A DNA stretch of 64,000 nucleotides from Vibrio rarus (lineage in GTDB: Bacteria; Pseudomonadota; Gammaproteobacteria; Enterobacterales; Vibrionaceae): assembly GCF_024347075.1 (NCBI RefSeq), contig NZ_AP024900.1, positions 1,054,001 through 1,118,000 on the forward strand, given 5' to 3'. The translations under genes were made by a program, and so were the position numbers. Shown piece after piece: positions 29,024 to 38,821 of this stretch (position 1 is its first letter; every line of letters begins with the position of its first letter). The notes beneath the pieces were generated by a model. That model ran no database searches. It saw only the letters and a list, made by a program, of their open reading frames with translations, and was not told the origin of the DNA.

Positions 29024-30403
29024 ATGCTCAAGATATACAATACACTGACACGTCAAAAAGAAGAATTTAAACCTATCACGGCCGGAAAAGTAGGCATGTA
29101 CGTATGTGGGGTGACTATTTATGACCTTTGTCATATTGGCCATGGTCGTACCTTTGTTTCTTTTGATGTTGTATCACGTTATCTAAGATATCTTGGCTAC
29201 GACCTTAATTTTGTACGAAATATCACTGATATTGACGACAAAATTATTAAACGTGCGGCTGAAAATGGTGAAAGCTGTGAAGCGCTAACTGAGCGCCTGA
29301 TCGCAGACATGCACGCCGACTTTGATGCGTTAAATATGAAGCGTCCGGATGTAGAGCCTCGCGCTACCGATTTTATTGATGAAATCATCGCTTTAGTTGA
29401 AAAACTCATTGAACGCGGTTTTGCCTACGTTGCTAGCAATGGTGATGTGATGTTTGAAGTGAGCAAGTTTGATGAGTATGGACGCCTTTCAAAACAAGAC
29501 TTGCAACAACTCCAAGCGGGTGCTCGTGTTGATATAGAAACAGCAAAACGCAGCCCATTAGATTTCGTACTGTGGAAAATGTCTAAACCAGGCGAGCCTA
29601 CATGGGCGTCTCCATGGGGAGAAGGCCGTCCAGGTTGGCATATTGAATGTTCAGCGATGAATTCGTCCATTCTAGGTGACCATTTTGATATTCACGGTGG
29701 GGGTTCTGATTTGCAATTCCCACACCATGAGAATGAAATTGCCCAATCGTGCTGTGCCCACGGCACTCAGTATGTCAATACTTGGATGCACAGTGGTATG
29801 GTCATGGTGGATCAAGAGAAAATGTCCAAATCATTAGGCAATTTCTTTACCATTCGCGATGTTTTAGGTCACTTTGATTCTGAGACGGTTCGTTACTTCC
29901 TCATGTCAGGACACTATCGCAGTCAATTAAACTATAGCCTTGATAACCTTACTCAAGCTCGCTCCTCACTCGAGCGTTTATACACCGCTTTGCGTGGTCT
30001 GGATGCCAATGCTAGCCCTGCTGGTGGCGAGGAGTACGTATCTCGTTTTACCACTGCGATGAATGATGACTTCAATACCCCAGAAGCTTACGCGGTATTA
30101 TTTGATATGGCCCGTGAAGTGAACCGTTTAAAAGGGGCTGATATTGCAAAAGCCAGCCAACTTGGCGCACTAATGCGTGAATTGGCCGAAGTGATTGGTA
30201 TTTTGTATCAGCAGCCAGAAGCCTTTTTACAAGGTGGACAAGCGGATGATGAAGTGGCAGAGATTGAAGCCTTAATAAAACTGCGTAACGACTCTCGCGC
30301 CTCTAAAGATTGGGCGAACGCAGATTTAGCCCGAGATAAGCTTAATGAACTGGGTATTATCTTAGAAGACGGTCCTCAAGGCACAACTTGGCGTCGTAAA
30401 TAG
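29024..30403 (+). CDS. cysS: Cysteine--tRNA ligase
   Basis: CysS charges tRNA-Cys. From ATG 29024 ([15 protein letters not shown]) the class I synthetase has 459 residues, near the E. coli 461. It shows the HIGH-type signature [13 protein letters not shown] near residue 36, zinc ligands including [15 protein letters not shown] and HHENEIAQ, and the KMSKSLGN signature near residue 268. The reading frame is open 24 codons upstream and reads like a signal peptide, but the family start and cytoplasmic role argue against using it. Confidence 0.96.
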   Translation: MLKIYNTLTRQKEEFKPITAGKVGMYVCGVTIYDLCHIGHGRTFVSFDVVSRYLRYLGYDLNFVRNITDIDDKIIKRAAENGESCEALTERLIADMHADFDALNMKRPDVEPRATDFIDEIIALVEKLIERGFAYVASNGDVMFEVSKFDEYGRLSKQDLQQLQAGARVDIETAKRSPLDFVLWKMSKPGEPTWASPWGEGRPGWHIECSAMNSSILGDHFDIHGGGSDLQFPHHENEIAQSCCAHGTQYVNTWMHSGMVMVDQEKMSKSLGNFFTIRDVLGHFDSETVRYFLMSGHYRSQLNYSLDNLTQARSSLERLYTALRGLDANASPAGGEEYVSRFTTAMNDDFNTPEAYAVLFDMAREVNRLKGADIAKASQLGALMRELAEVIGILYQQPEAFLQGGQADDEVAEIEALIKLRNDSRASKDWANADLARDKLNELGIILEDGPQGTTWRRK

Positions 30404-30425
30404 TCCACAGGCAACATATTTACGA

Positions 30426-30453
30426 GGGCTGATTTTTATCGGCCCTTTTCTTT
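30426..30453 (+). terminator. cysS terminator
   Basis: GGGCTGAT (30426-30433) and ATCGGCCC (30438-30445) form an 8-bp stem with one G-U pair and a TTTT loop, followed by TTTTCTTT. It sits 23 bp past the cysS stop and just before tdk. Confidence 0.8.
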
Positions 30454-30485
30454 ATCTACGCAAAAGAATATTAAAGGGTTTTTAC

Positions 30486-31064
30486 GTGGCTCAGATGTAT
30501 TTCTACTACTCCGCAATGAACGCGGGTAAATCCACAACACTTTTACAGTCCTCTTTTAACTATCAAGAAAGAGGCATGAACCCGCTCATTTTTACCGCCG
30601 CTCTAGATAATCGTTATGGGGAAGGTAAAGTGACATCGAGAATAGGCTTGCAGGCTGAAGCTTTGCTGTTTGATGTGGACACGGATCTGTATAGTACAGT
30701 CAGCGAGCTGAACCAGCACACCACGCACCACTGCATACTGGTAGATGAAAGCCAGTTTTTATCAAAGCAACAGGTCTATCAACTGACTGAGATAGTGGAT
30801 AAATTAAATATCCCGGTACTTTGCTACGGATTGCGCACTGACTTTTTAGGTGAGCTTTTTGAAGGCAGTCGTCATCTGTTGGCGTGGGCGGATAAATTGG
30901 TGGAATTAAAAACCATCTGCCATTGTGGCCGAAAAGCCAATATGGTGATCCGCACTGACGAACACGGACAACCTATCGCGGAAGGTGGGCAAGTGGTTAT
31001 TGGTGGTAATGATCGTTATGTCTCCGTATGTCGTGTCCATTATAAAGAAGCATTAGGGCGTTAA
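30486..31064 (+). CDS. tdk: Thymidine kinase
   Basis: Tdk phosphorylates thymidine in the salvage pathway. The 192-residue type II enzyme starts with GTG ([17 protein letters not shown]), which includes the P-loop, and has ILVDESQFL (Walker B) near residue 84, GLRTDF near 115, the zinc-lasso ligands ICHCGRKA and SVCRVHY, and the thymidine-binding GGNDRYVSV. Length matches E. coli Tdk (205) closely. A perfect 14-bp terminator follows. Confidence 0.95.
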   Translation: MAQMYFYYSAMNAGKSTTLLQSSFNYQERGMNPLIFTAALDNRYGEGKVTSRIGLQAEALLFDVDTDLYSTVSELNQHTTHHCILVDESQFLSKQQVYQLTEIVDKLNIPVLCYGLRTDFLGELFEGSRHLLAWADKLVELKTICHCGRKANMVIRTDEHGQPIAEGGQVVIGGNDRYVSVCRVHYKEALGR

Positions 31065-31092
31065 TACAGTCAGTCGCAAGCCTTGCAGAAAT

Positions 31093-31124
31093 AAACGGGA
31101 CCTAATTGATATTAGGTCCCGTTT
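31093..31124. terminator. Bidirectional terminator between tdk and the ATP-grasp operon
   Basis: A perfect 14-bp stem, AAACGGGACCTAAT (31093-31106) with ATTAGGTCCCGTTT (31111-31124), and a TGAT loop. Short T runs on both strands let it end tdk and the convergent minus-strand operon. Confidence 0.88.
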
Positions 31125-31194
31125 TCGTTGACTATCCCTAGTATAAGTTCGAGCACTTAATTACTCAGGGTTATGCCTGATTTAATCTAGGAAA

Positions 31195-32166
31195 CTAGGT
31201 AGGCTCAAAGGTGACCCCAAATTGTTTGGCCGCATACGCTACACGCTCCGCCGGTTTAGGGTATTCAGCGGTTTCCCCAAGGTTTTCAATATGATTCAGT
31301 CTCGGCAAGAGGCCAGCACCATTGGCAATTTGTATTGCCAATCCAGGGCGGGCGTTTAACTCTAACACCATAGGACCTTCTTCTCGGTCAAGCACCATAT
31401 CCGTTCCCATGTAGCCTAAACCGGTCATTTCCCATGCACTGGATGCTAAGGTTAATAGTCGCTCCCAATGGGGGACTTGAAGCTGCAGAAGATCTTTTCC
31501 AGTATCAGGGTGGTGAGTGACGGGTAAATCATATTGCACCGCTTTAACGGCCCTGCCGGTGGCTATATCGACCCCAACGCCCACGGCACCTTGGTGTAAA
31601 TTGGCTTTACCGTCGGAGCTGGATGTGGATAAACGCATCATCGCCATAACGGGATAGCCCTTAAACACAATAATGCGTACATCGGGAACCCCTTCATAGC
31701 TGTACCCTTCAAAGCAGTCATCAAATTTGATGAGGTTTTCCACTACAGCCACATCGTTCTTTCCACCAAGAGAGAATAATCCGGCAAGGGTATTACTAAT
31801 ATGACGTTCAACATCTTGCTCATTAACCGTATCCCCTGAGGGCTTAGTATAAATGCCATCTTTATGGGAGATGATCACTAAGATGCCTTTACCGCCACTG
31901 CCTTGAGCTGGCTTGATACAAAAGCCGGGCCAATTTTTGACCATCTTATGAATACGTTTTACTTCTGCCTGTTGGGCAATGACACCGATAAGTGCAGGTG
32001 TCGTTGCTCCATGCAATTCAGCAATTTTTTTCGTTTTTAACTTATCATCAACCAGTGGAAACTTGCTGCGGTCATTGTATTTACCAATGTAACTGTGATT
32101 ACGTTGGTTCATACCCATAATGCCTTTTGCGCGAATTTTACCCGGGGATGTAAATTGGCTAAACAT
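31195..32166 (-). CDS. Alpha-L-glutamate ligase-like (RimK-type ATP-grasp) protein
   Basis: The 323-residue cytoplasmic protein has an ATP-grasp fold related to RimK: FCIKPAQGSGGKGILVI near residue 82 (ATP-binding Lys and glycine loop), PDVRIIVFKGYPVMAMMRLS near 170, and the metal-binding GPMVLELNARPGLAIQIANG near 265. RimK-like enzymes join an amino acid such as glutamate to a carboxylate or peptide. Substrate and product here are unknown. It is the last of three genes, 4 bp after the 7TM protein, in a cassette found widely in proteobacteria whose proposed role is peptide modification or processing at the envelope. Confidence 0.85.
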   Translation of the reverse strand: MFSQFTSPGKIRAKGIMGMNQRNHSYIGKYNDRSKFPLVDDKLKTKKIAELHGATTPALIGVIAQQAEVKRIHKMVKNWPGFCIKPAQGSGGKGILVIISHKDGIYTKPSGDTVNEQDVERHISNTLAGLFSLGGKNDVAVVENLIKFDDCFEGYSYEGVPDVRIIVFKGYPVMAMMRLSTSSSDGKANLHQGAVGVGVDIATGRAVKAVQYDLPVTHHPDTGKDLLQLQVPHWERLLTLASSAWEMTGLGYMGTDMVLDREEGPMVLELNARPGLAIQIANGAGLLPRLNHIENLGETAEYPKPAERVAYAAKQFGVTFEPT

Positions 32167-32170
32167 AGGC

Positions 32171-33676
32171 TTAGTCCTCCGCCAGTGGCTTAAAGCGACG
32201 TAACTCAGTTAAGCGATAGCCTGTGTAGTTACCTAACATTAAGATAGCGGCTAGGATGATGAGTTGCACCCCAATGAAGTTAAAGGTCAGGTGCTGGATA
32301 TAACCATTGGTCATCGCTAGGTAAACCAATACGGCCGTTAACAATGAGCCCCCCCCTTGTAATACCACCTCTTTGGCGCCTTCCTCTTCCCACAGAATTG
32401 ACATGCGCTCTATGGTCCAGGAAAGGATAATCATTGGGAAGAAGGTAATAGAGAGTCCTTCAACTAAGCCGATGTTAAAGGCGACAATGGTGAATACTGA
32501 AATAATGAGAATAACGGTGATAATGACCGCGGATATCCGTGCCACTAACAAGAGATTGAGCTTAGAGAGATAGCTACGAATAACCAGACCCGTCCCGACA
32601 ATTAACAAGAAGCCCACAATCCCGGTAATTAACTGAGTTTGCACAAAGGCCACCGCAATTAATACGGGCATGAAAGTACCGGAGGTTTTCAGACCGATAA
32701 TAATCCGCAAAAACACCACAATAAGCGCACCAATGGGGATGAGCATGATGGTTTTAAACATCGACTGCTCTTCAAGAGGTAGGCTATGGATAGAGAAATT
32801 CAGCAGATCGTCGGCATTCACTTTACTGGCCGTTGCCGCTCTTGGTGTAATGTCTTGGGCTATCATAGAAAACAGTACTTGGCTGTTTTTGCCACCGGTG
32901 ACATCAAGCAACGAGACATTGGATTGATCCCAAATTAGGGTGTTTTTGCTCATTCCTTGCACGCCTGTTTCGGCATCAAATAGCATCCAGTCTTTGCCGT
33001 TCCACACTTCCACCATAGGGTTGATTGATTGGCGTCTACGCCCATCTTCTAATTTAATCACCCCCACCGTTTTATTGTGCACATTAGCAAAAGAGAGTAG
33101 GGCTGACAGCGCTTCTTGTTTAGTAAATTGGTTGAGCAGCAAAGCAGCATTTTGGCTGTTGGCGTCGTTTAACTTACGGATGATTTCACGACTTAAGGTT
33201 TCATCATCGGCACTGCGTTTTGTCGCCTCTTCGACGATGGCTTGGGCGGCGGCTTGTTGTGGGCCATCAAAAGTAGGGACTTCTATGGGCTGCTCAGGGG
33301 CGGCCGAAGCAACTTTAGCTTGTGGGTCGACTAAAAACTGCGCTTTGTAATAAATGGTTTGAGGTCCCTCGGCATAGCGGATGGTCCACTCCGCACGGCG
33401 GCCAATATCGGAATCCACATAGGCGACACCATAGCCAGGTGAGGAGGTAGATTCGTCAATTAATGTGTAGCCATTTTGTGTACCAGGAGCGGCTAATGAG
33501 ACAGTAACAGGCTCTCCTTGTGCGACTAACTCAACGCGGGCTTCAATATCCCAAAGCTCACGAGTTTCTCCGGGAGTCCAAGGCACTCCGTAAGAATCGT
33601 GACGCATGAAGGATAGGGTAGCCCCGGCAATGACTAGCAGGGCAATGAAAATGTAAAACGGCACTCGTGAAGTCAT
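32171..33676 (-). CDS. 7TM membrane protein with inactive transglutaminase-like domain (UUP1 family)
   Basis: The 501-residue protein has one N-terminal membrane anchor (about 6-24), a periplasmic domain (about 25-300) with a transglutaminase-like region (ALLSFANVHNKTVGVIKL, VEVWNGKDWMLFDAETGV), and seven membrane helices from about 308 to 490. I see no cysteine anywhere in the protein, so the domain cannot be an ordinary cysteine-dependent transglutaminase or protease; it probably binds a peptide or acts as a scaffold. It lies between a lipoprotein retropepsin and an ATP-grasp ligase in one operon. Function unknown. Confidence 0.85.
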   Translation of the reverse strand: MTSRVPFYIFIALLVIAGATLSFMRHDSYGVPWTPGETRELWDIEARVELVAQGEPVTVSLAAPGTQNGYTLIDESTSSPGYGVAYVDSDIGRRAEWTIRYAEGPQTIYYKAQFLVDPQAKVASAAPEQPIEVPTFDGPQQAAAQAIVEEATKRSADDETLSREIIRKLNDANSQNAALLLNQFTKQEALSALLSFANVHNKTVGVIKLEDGRRRQSINPMVEVWNGKDWMLFDAETGVQGMSKNTLIWDQSNVSLLDVTGGKNSQVLFSMIAQDITPRAATASKVNADDLLNFSIHSLPLEEQSMFKTIMLIPIGALIVVFLRIIIGLKTSGTFMPVLIAVAFVQTQLITGIVGFLLIVGTGLVIRSYLSKLNLLLVARISAVIITVILIISVFTIVAFNIGLVEGLSITFFPMIILSWTIERMSILWEEEGAKEVVLQGGGSLLTAVLVYLAMTNGYIQHLTFNFIGVQLIILAAILMLGNYTGYRLTELRRFKPLAED

Positions 33677-33706
33677 AACAATCCTTATTATTTAGGCGAC
33701 CTAGTG

Positions 33707-34459
33707 TCACTGTTGTTTTTCTGTTTGAATAAATTCTTTACTCACATCAACTAACGCAATGTCTTTAATGAACTCTCGTCCCAATAACACTGGATGCGTC
33801 ATATGAGAGCGATCAGCTAATGTAAACTGCGCTTTTTCTCGTACATCCCCTAAGCTGATCCAAAGTTCAATGACGGCTCTACGATGGGTTTTAGTGGTGT
33901 TAGATTGACGCACTTTTGCGTATCGAATAACGGGTGCTTCAATCCAAGTCGGTTCAGCATCCTTTGCTTTATTGGTAGACAAGTTAAACTTAACCCATCT
34001 TTCACTATTGCGTTCAAATTCTTGGATATTTATGGCATTCAATGATGAAGTTGCAGCCCCTGTATCAATTCTGGCTTCAAATAATTGATTTATTTGCTCA
34101 AATTTGACTGTCTCTATGGAGCCTAAGATAAGCAATTGATTATTGAGCACTGGCTTTTGTTCTGGGGCGGGTTTCTCTTGAGGTTTAGGTGCCAAAAACA
34201 CACGAGCATTATGTTTAGCCAAGTTATCCATACGCTTGGACATGACGGCTAACTGCTGTTGTAGCTGCTCCATATGGCGAGTTTGTTTATCTATGGAGGC
34301 ATCTAAACCATCAAGTTTCTGAGACAAATGGTCTTCAGACGACTGAATGGCGAGCATAGAGTCATTGCGATATTGCCGAGTTTCCTCTTGTATTGCTTTA
34401 GAGGGTGCACATCCGGATAAAAGTATCGCTGTGGATACAGCGACAATATGCTTGAGCAT
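33707..34459 (-). CDS. Retropepsin-like aspartic protease lipoprotein (RimB-type Zn_protease family)
   Basis: The 250-residue product begins with a lipoprotein signal ending LLSGC (Cys17). A coiled-coil-rich stretch follows (about 25-85), then a retropepsin-like domain: FEARIDTGAATSSLNA near residue 130 has the DTGA aspartic protease motif, and PVLLGREFIKDIALVDV near the C-terminus is the flap-side hydrophobic motif. The family is annotated as ATP-dependent zinc protease, but the motif is aspartic. It is the first gene of the cassette with the 7TM protein and ligase, placing the protease in the periplasm on a membrane anchor. Confidence 0.85.
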   Translation of the reverse strand: MLKHIVAVSTAILLSGCAPSKAIQEETRQYRNDSMLAIQSSEDHLSQKLDGLDASIDKQTRHMEQLQQQLAVMSKRMDNLAKHNARVFLAPKPQEKPAPEQKPVLNNQLLILGSIETVKFEQINQLFEARIDTGAATSSLNAINIQEFERNSERWVKFNLSTNKAKDAEPTWIEAPVIRYAKVRQSNTTKTHRRAVIELWISLGDVREKAQFTLADRSHMTHPVLLGREFIKDIALVDVSKEFIQTEKQQ

Positions 34460-34590
34460 GTTAAACCTATTAATTTTGGTAATGGGAATAGCATCTGGGG
34501 AGACATAAACCAGATCCGCAATAATAAGTGTAGAACACTTATCCTATTTTTCTGTGTTTAATCAAAAAAACATCGTGATTTTTCAATGTT

Positions 34591-35565
34591 TTAACGTGGT
34601 TTTTTTGCCACTAAAATAGCTCGTCTAGGCGCAGGGTAACCTTCGATAGTTTTGGTGGGATCTTCGGGATCAAGATATTCCGGTAGCGAGTTATGCTTCA
34701 TCCATTGTGTTGTGCGTTGTTCGCCCACAGAGGTGATGTTTTCATCCACTATGCTGACATCCACTAAGCCACATTTCTCCATCCATACTTTGAGTGCCTT
34801 AGCAGAAGGGAAAAAGTACACATTGCGCATTTGAGCATAACGGTCCGCTGGGACCAGTACGGCATTTTCGTCCCCTTCAATGACTAAGGTTTCGAGGATC
34901 AATTCACCGCCGGGTAACAGCTGATTTTTAAGTTGTAAAATATGATCTAGCGGAGAGCGTCTATGGTAAAGCACCCCCATGCTGAACACAGTATCAAAGG
35001 CTTCCAGTTTGGGCAGTTGCTCTATGCCCAGAGGAAGTAGATGAATACGTTGGTCGTTATTCATCAGTTTTCGCACGGCTTCAAACTGTACTAAGAACAG
35101 ATGTGATGGATCGATGCCTACACATAAGCGAGCGTCAGCACCGAGCATGCGCCACATATGGTAACCGTTACCACAACCTACATCTAATACCGAGCGACCT
35201 TTTAACGGGGTAATATGCGGCAGTAGTCGATCCCATTTCCAGTCAGAGCGCCATTCGGTGTCAATATGAATGTCGTGCAGAGTAAAAGGGCCTTTACGCC
35301 ATGGATGGAAGGTTTTTAGAAGACTTTCTAGCTTCTTCTTTTCCCCATCAATCAGTGGCTGTTTATTGGAAACACTCACTTCATATTGCAGTTGAATATT
35401 GTCCGCAGACAATAGCGGGATTTTATTGAGAGCACGTAACCAACGGTCAAAATCGCCATGTTCAGCACTTTGCCAGTCAGCAAGTTGCTTTGGTAGCGTT
35501 TCTAACCACGGTTGTAGGCGTGTGTCTTGAGCGATTAATTGATAAAAGTTGGCAAAATTAAACAT
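34591..35565 (-). CDS. cmoB: tRNA U34 carboxymethyltransferase CmoB
   Basis: CmoB uses carboxy-SAM to convert 5-hydroxyuridine at tRNA position 34 to cmo5U. From ATG 35565 ([13 protein letters not shown]) the protein has 324 residues, as in E. coli (323). It shows MPWRKGPF-like [20 protein letters not shown], the SAM-site [15 protein letters not shown] near residue 124, and [15 protein letters not shown]. The frame is open 29 codons upstream without family support. The usual partner gene cmoA, which makes carboxy-SAM, is not adjacent in this window. The retropepsin operon lies downstream on the same strand. Confidence 0.95.
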   Translation of the reverse strand: MFNFANFYQLIAQDTRLQPWLETLPKQLADWQSAEHGDFDRWLRALNKIPLLSADNIQLQYEVSVSNKQPLIDGEKKKLESLLKTFHPWRKGPFTLHDIHIDTEWRSDWKWDRLLPHITPLKGRSVLDVGCGNGYHMWRMLGADARLCVGIDPSHLFLVQFEAVRKLMNNDQRIHLLPLGIEQLPKLEAFDTVFSMGVLYHRRSPLDHILQLKNQLLPGGELILETLVIEGDENAVLVPADRYAQMRNVYFFPSAKALKVWMEKCGLVDVSIVDENITSVGEQRTTQWMKHNSLPEYLDPEDPTKTIEGYPAPRRAILVAKKPR

Positions 35566-35803
35566 GCTTTTCAACCTGTTGCAGAACATTGTAATAGCGG
35601 GCAAAAGATACACTGCATCGATAAGAATTGATAGTTTTTCCCAGCGATTCATGTCAATTCTAAGTCAAATAGACGCGCGAAATATATTTGTTGATGAGGA
35701 TGGCAGGGCGTCTGTTGCATATGTTGAGAAAAGTCCATATAAATGTTTCTTTGTAACATCAATCTAACTCTTGTAGATAACTAGAAACTTGCAATCGATT
35801 GGG

Positions 35804-35839
35804 TATAATGTTCGCACTTTAACGTCTTATATAAGACGT
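35804..35839 (+). promoter_or_regulatory. ppaC promoter -10 and 18-bp palindrome in the 5' region
   Basis: TATAAT (35804-35809) is a perfect -10 box, with no good -35 at the expected distance. The palindrome ACGTCTTATATAAGACGT (35822-35839) is perfect over 18 bp and falls just after the predicted start site near 35816, 28 bp ahead of the ppaC ATG. It could be an operator or an mRNA hairpin near the ribosome binding site. Confidence 0.5.
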
Positions 35840-35867
35840 AACATTGGATAACATTATAGGAACAGTA

Positions 35868-36773
35868 ATGATTTTAGTTGTTGGTCATAAAAACCCAGAT
35901 AGCGATAGTATTTGTTCAGCATTGGTTGCTACCGAACTTCTTAAGGCACGTGGCCTAGACGCTAAGCCAATTCGTCAAGGCGAAATCAACCGTGAAACTC
36001 AACACATCCTAAATGTGGCAGGTCTAGAGCAACCTGAGTTTTGTGATTCTGTGGCGGGAGAGAAAGTGTGGTTGGTGGATTACAGCGATCTAGCTCAAGC
36101 CCCTGATGACGTTAATCAAGCTGAAATTCTGGGTATTGTGGATCACCACCGCCTTGGTGATGTAATGACTGTGAACCCACTTGAAGCATGGATCTGGCCT
36201 GTTGGCTGTACTTGTACTGTGCTTTTCAACATGTTCAAGATTGAAGGCGCTGAAATTACGGCACCTATAGCGAAACTAATGATGTCAGCTATCCTTTCTG
36301 ACACCGTGGGCTTTGCTTCTCCAACCTGTACACAAAAAGATAAAGACGCAGTGCAAGAGTTGGCGAAAATTGCGGGTGTTGATGATGTCGATGCTTTCAT
36401 CAAAGCGCTGCTCATTGCAAAAACCGATATTGAAGGTCTCACTCCAGCGCAATTGGTTGAAAAAGATCTTAAAGCTTACCCATTTAATGGTCGTGACGTT
36501 GTTGTGGGGCAAATTGAGTTGGCAACACTTGAGCAAGTTGACGGTCAAATTGAAGCATTAGAGCAAGATTTAGTTCGTCGTTGTGAAGAGCAAGGCTTAG
36601 CCTTTGCCGCGGTTATGTTAACGGACATTACCACAGCAACAACACGCCTTATTTATAAAGGTGAGTGGGCAACTAAGTTAGACAAACATGCCGACAACGG
36701 TGTGTTGATGATGGAAAATACGCTAAGCCGTAAGAAACAAGGCTGGCCTTGGTTGCAAGCTGAACTGGTATAA
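35868..36773 (+). CDS. ppaC: Manganese-dependent inorganic pyrophosphatase (DHH family)
   Basis: This family II pyrophosphatase hydrolyses PPi using Mn or Co. From ATG 35868 the protein has 301 residues with VGHKNPDSDSICSAL at the N-terminus, VDYSD and GIVDHHRLGD near residue 90 (DHH motif), CTCTVLFNMF, and the C-terminal DHHA2 motif LSRKKQ that binds pyrophosphate. AGGAACAGTA precedes the start; an in-frame ATG at 35844 has no such site. Vibrios are among the few gammaproteobacteria with this form. A 18-bp palindrome is in the leader. Confidence 0.94.
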   Translation: MILVVGHKNPDSDSICSALVATELLKARGLDAKPIRQGEINRETQHILNVAGLEQPEFCDSVAGEKVWLVDYSDLAQAPDDVNQAEILGIVDHHRLGDVMTVNPLEAWIWPVGCTCTVLFNMFKIEGAEITAPIAKLMMSAILSDTVGFASPTCTQKDKDAVQELAKIAGVDDVDAFIKALLIAKTDIEGLTPAQLVEKDLKAYPFNGRDVVVGQIELATLEQVDGQIEALEQDLVRRCEEQGLAFAAVMLTDITTATTRLIYKGEWATKLDKHADNGVLMMENTLSRKKQGWPWLQAELV

Positions 36774-36786
36774 GTTCTCGCAATAC

Positions 36787-36819
36787 AAAAAAGCAGAGTC
36801 TATAGGCTCTGCTTTTTTT
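36787..36819 (+). terminator. ppaC terminator
   Basis: AGCAGAG (36792-36798) pairs with CTCTGCT (36807-36813), flanked by A5 and followed by T7. It starts 13 bp after the ppaC stop codon. Confidence 0.9.
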
Positions 36820-36844
36820 ATGTCAATCATCTAAATAGAGGTGA

Positions 36845-37021
36845 GTGATACCAATCATACCAATCACACTAAGTAAGTGATCAGAAATAGCGCAGGAAAA
36901 ATGCTCGAAAACAAGGCAGAATTTTTCGATAAGTAGTTATTCTACAATCAAAAATTCTAACGCAGTTATCGAGTATTTTAACAAGCTAGAATGATCAGTT
37001 ATTTAGTACGATTGGTATCAC
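36845..37021. repeat. Complete copy of dispersed MITE-like repeat with 12-bp terminal inverted repeats
   Basis: The 177-bp element starts with GTGATACCAATC (36845-36856) and ends with GATTGGTATCAC (37010-37021), a perfect 12-bp terminal inverted repeat. The ATACCAATC motif is tandemly duplicated at the left end. Subterminal CTAAGTAAGTGATCA and TGATCAGTTATTTAG continue the inverted symmetry. No coding capacity. It separates the convergent ppaC and sapF. Confidence 0.88.
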
Positions 37022-37040
37022 TACAATTAATGGTATGACC

Positions 37041-37829
37041 CTATTTGGAATAATTAGGGGCTTTGAAAAAGTGGTTATCCACCAATTTTTGCGTAATTGC
37101 ATGTTCAGGGTTGGACAGCACGGCTTGAGTTTCTCCCGCCTCCACAACCTCTCCGTTTGCCATCACCATCACTTTATCTGAGATGTGTTTGACGATACCA
37201 ATTTGCTGAGACACGTAAATAAATGAGAGTCCCATTTCATCTTGCAGTTCTAGTAACAGATTGATGATTTGCGAACGCATCGCCATATCTAAACCGTTTA
37301 AGGCTTCATCGGCAATAATGATAGAAGGTTGCAATATTAAGGCTCGGGCAATACATACCCTTTGCTTTTGCCCTGCTGCCAGCATTTGCGGATAAAAATA
37401 CGCGTGCTCTGCAAGTAAGCCAACGCGTTTTAAGGTGCTGATCACCCGTTTTTTGCGCGCCTCTGGGGTCATGGCCGTGTTTCTTTTCAGTGGTCCTTCT
37501 AAAATCTGGCCAATTTGAATGCGTGGATTGAGCGAGGAGTTAGGGTCTTGAAAAATCACTCGGATCAATTTGCATCGCGTTGAGTAATCTTTGTGCTCCA
37601 GTTTTTCTCCATTGACGAAAATCTCCCCCGAACTGGGTTCGATAACCCCAGCCAGCATTTTAGCCAGAGTGGACTTGCCTGATGAATTTTGCCCAATAAG
37701 AGCTAAAGTTTCACCGGGTTCTAAAGTAAAGCTTACCGGTTTTACCGCATCAATGTATTGTTTTCTAAATAGGCCATAGCGATTAGCAAAGGTTTTACCT
37801 AGGTTTCGCACCTCTAATAACGAACTCAT
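37041..37829 (-). CDS. sapF: Peptide/putrescine ABC transporter ATP-binding protein SapF
   Basis: SapF is one of the two ATPases of the Sap transporter. The 262 residues have Walker [10 protein letters not shown] near residue 41, [11 protein letters not shown] in the Q-loop region, a signature region [16 protein letters not shown] as in E. coli SapF, and Walker [13 protein letters not shown]. It is the last gene of sapABCDF and overlaps sapD by four bases. A repeat element and no strong terminator follow before ppaC's terminator. Confidence 0.93.
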   Translation of the reverse strand: MSSLLEVRNLGKTFANRYGLFRKQYIDAVKPVSFTLEPGETLALIGQNSSGKSTLAKMLAGVIEPSSGEIFVNGEKLEHKDYSTRCKLIRVIFQDPNSSLNPRIQIGQILEGPLKRNTAMTPEARKKRVISTLKRVGLLAEHAYFYPQMLAAGQKQRVCIARALILQPSIIIADEALNGLDMAMRSQIINLLLELQDEMGLSFIYVSQQIGIVKHISDKVMVMANGEVVEAGETQAVLSNPEHAITQKLVDNHFFKAPNYSK

Positions 37830-38821
37830 TCAGCCACCTTAGTATTAAGAGGGAAGTGACAATTGTATTTATGGCCTTTCTCTTTCTTAGATAAAGGCGC
37901 TTTTACGCACTTGTGTTGAGCGTATGGGCAACGGGGACCAAGACGGCAACCAATGGGCAGATGCTGCAACGGTGGAATGCTACCGGGTAAAGATTGCAAT
38001 TTTTGCTTATGAGGTAGAGTGCCACTGAAGTCTGGAGAGGCTTCAAGTAAGGCTTGAGTGTACGGATGTTTTGGCGCCGCCATGAGTTTTTCTATGGGTG
38101 CAGACTCCACGCTTTGGCCACAATACATCACGGTGATTTTTTTCGCCCATTGGGTAATGGCGGTCAAATCATGGCCAATAAGAATGATGGTCGTATTATT
38201 GAGTTGATTCATACGACTGAGCAGTTTTAATATCTGCGTTTGAGTGATGGGATCGAGATCGTTAGTGGGTTCATCGGCGACTAAAATTTTTGGTTTGGCG
38301 GCAATGGCCATGGCAATCATGACTTTTTGACACTCACCATCGGTTAACTCATAAGGATAACTGCGCAGTATGCGCGAATGGTGTTTAATCCCCACTTTAT
38401 GCAGTAAGGCGATGGAGGTTTTTTTGCGCCAGCCCCATCGTTGCCAAAATTTCCCTTCAAAGGTGCGAGAGGGAATCGATTCTGCCAATTGCTGACCCAC
38501 TCTTTCACTTGGGTCTAGGCAAGTGGATGGCTCTTGAAAAATCATCGCGATTTCACGAGCGATGACCTTGCGTCTTTCCTTTGGCTTTAATGTCAGTAAG
38601 TCAATGTCACCTAAACGCATTCGGTCGGCGGTAATCTTCCAGCTGTCTTTGGCTAAGCCGACAATGGCTTTTGCCAGTAGGCTTTTACCTGAGCCAGATT
38701 CGCCCACTAAACCGCGTATCTCCCCTTCATTGATGGTTAAACTCATACGGTCAACCGCTTTAACAATGCCTTGCGGGGTTTCTATTTCAATGGTGACATG
38801 TCTAAAATCCAAAACAGGCAT
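37826..38821 (-). CDS. sapD: Peptide/putrescine ABC transporter ATP-binding protein SapD
   Basis: The 331-residue ATPase has Walker A GESGSGKS near residue 40, [19 protein letters not shown], the SapD-type signature [16 protein letters not shown], Walker [14 protein letters not shown] and a C-terminal oligopeptide-transporter extension with four Cys ([14 protein letters not shown] and NCHF), which in this family may bind an iron-sulfur cluster. E. coli SapD has also been linked to potassium uptake by Trk. It overlaps sapC by one base and sapF by four. Confidence 0.94.
   Translation of the reverse strand: MPVLDFRHVTIEIETPQGIVKAVDRMSLTINEGEIRGLVGESGSGKSLLAKAIVGLAKDSWKITADRMRLGDIDLLTLKPKERRKVIAREIAMIFQEPSTCLDPSERVGQQLAESIPSRTFEGKFWQRWGWRKKTSIALLHKVGIKHHSRILRSYPYELTDGECQKVMIAMAIAAKPKILVADEPTNDLDPITQTQILKLLSRMNQLNNTTIILIGHDLTAITQWAKKITVMYCGQSVESAPIEKLMAAPKHPYTQALLEASPDFSGTLPHKQKLQSLPGSIPPLQHLPIGCRLGPRCPYAQHKCVKAPLSKKEKGHKYNCHFPLNTKVAE

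Noticed and set aside
35549..35767. A plus-strand frame overlapping the start of cmoB.
   Set aside because: It lies opposite the real cmoB 5' end and its product has no family features.
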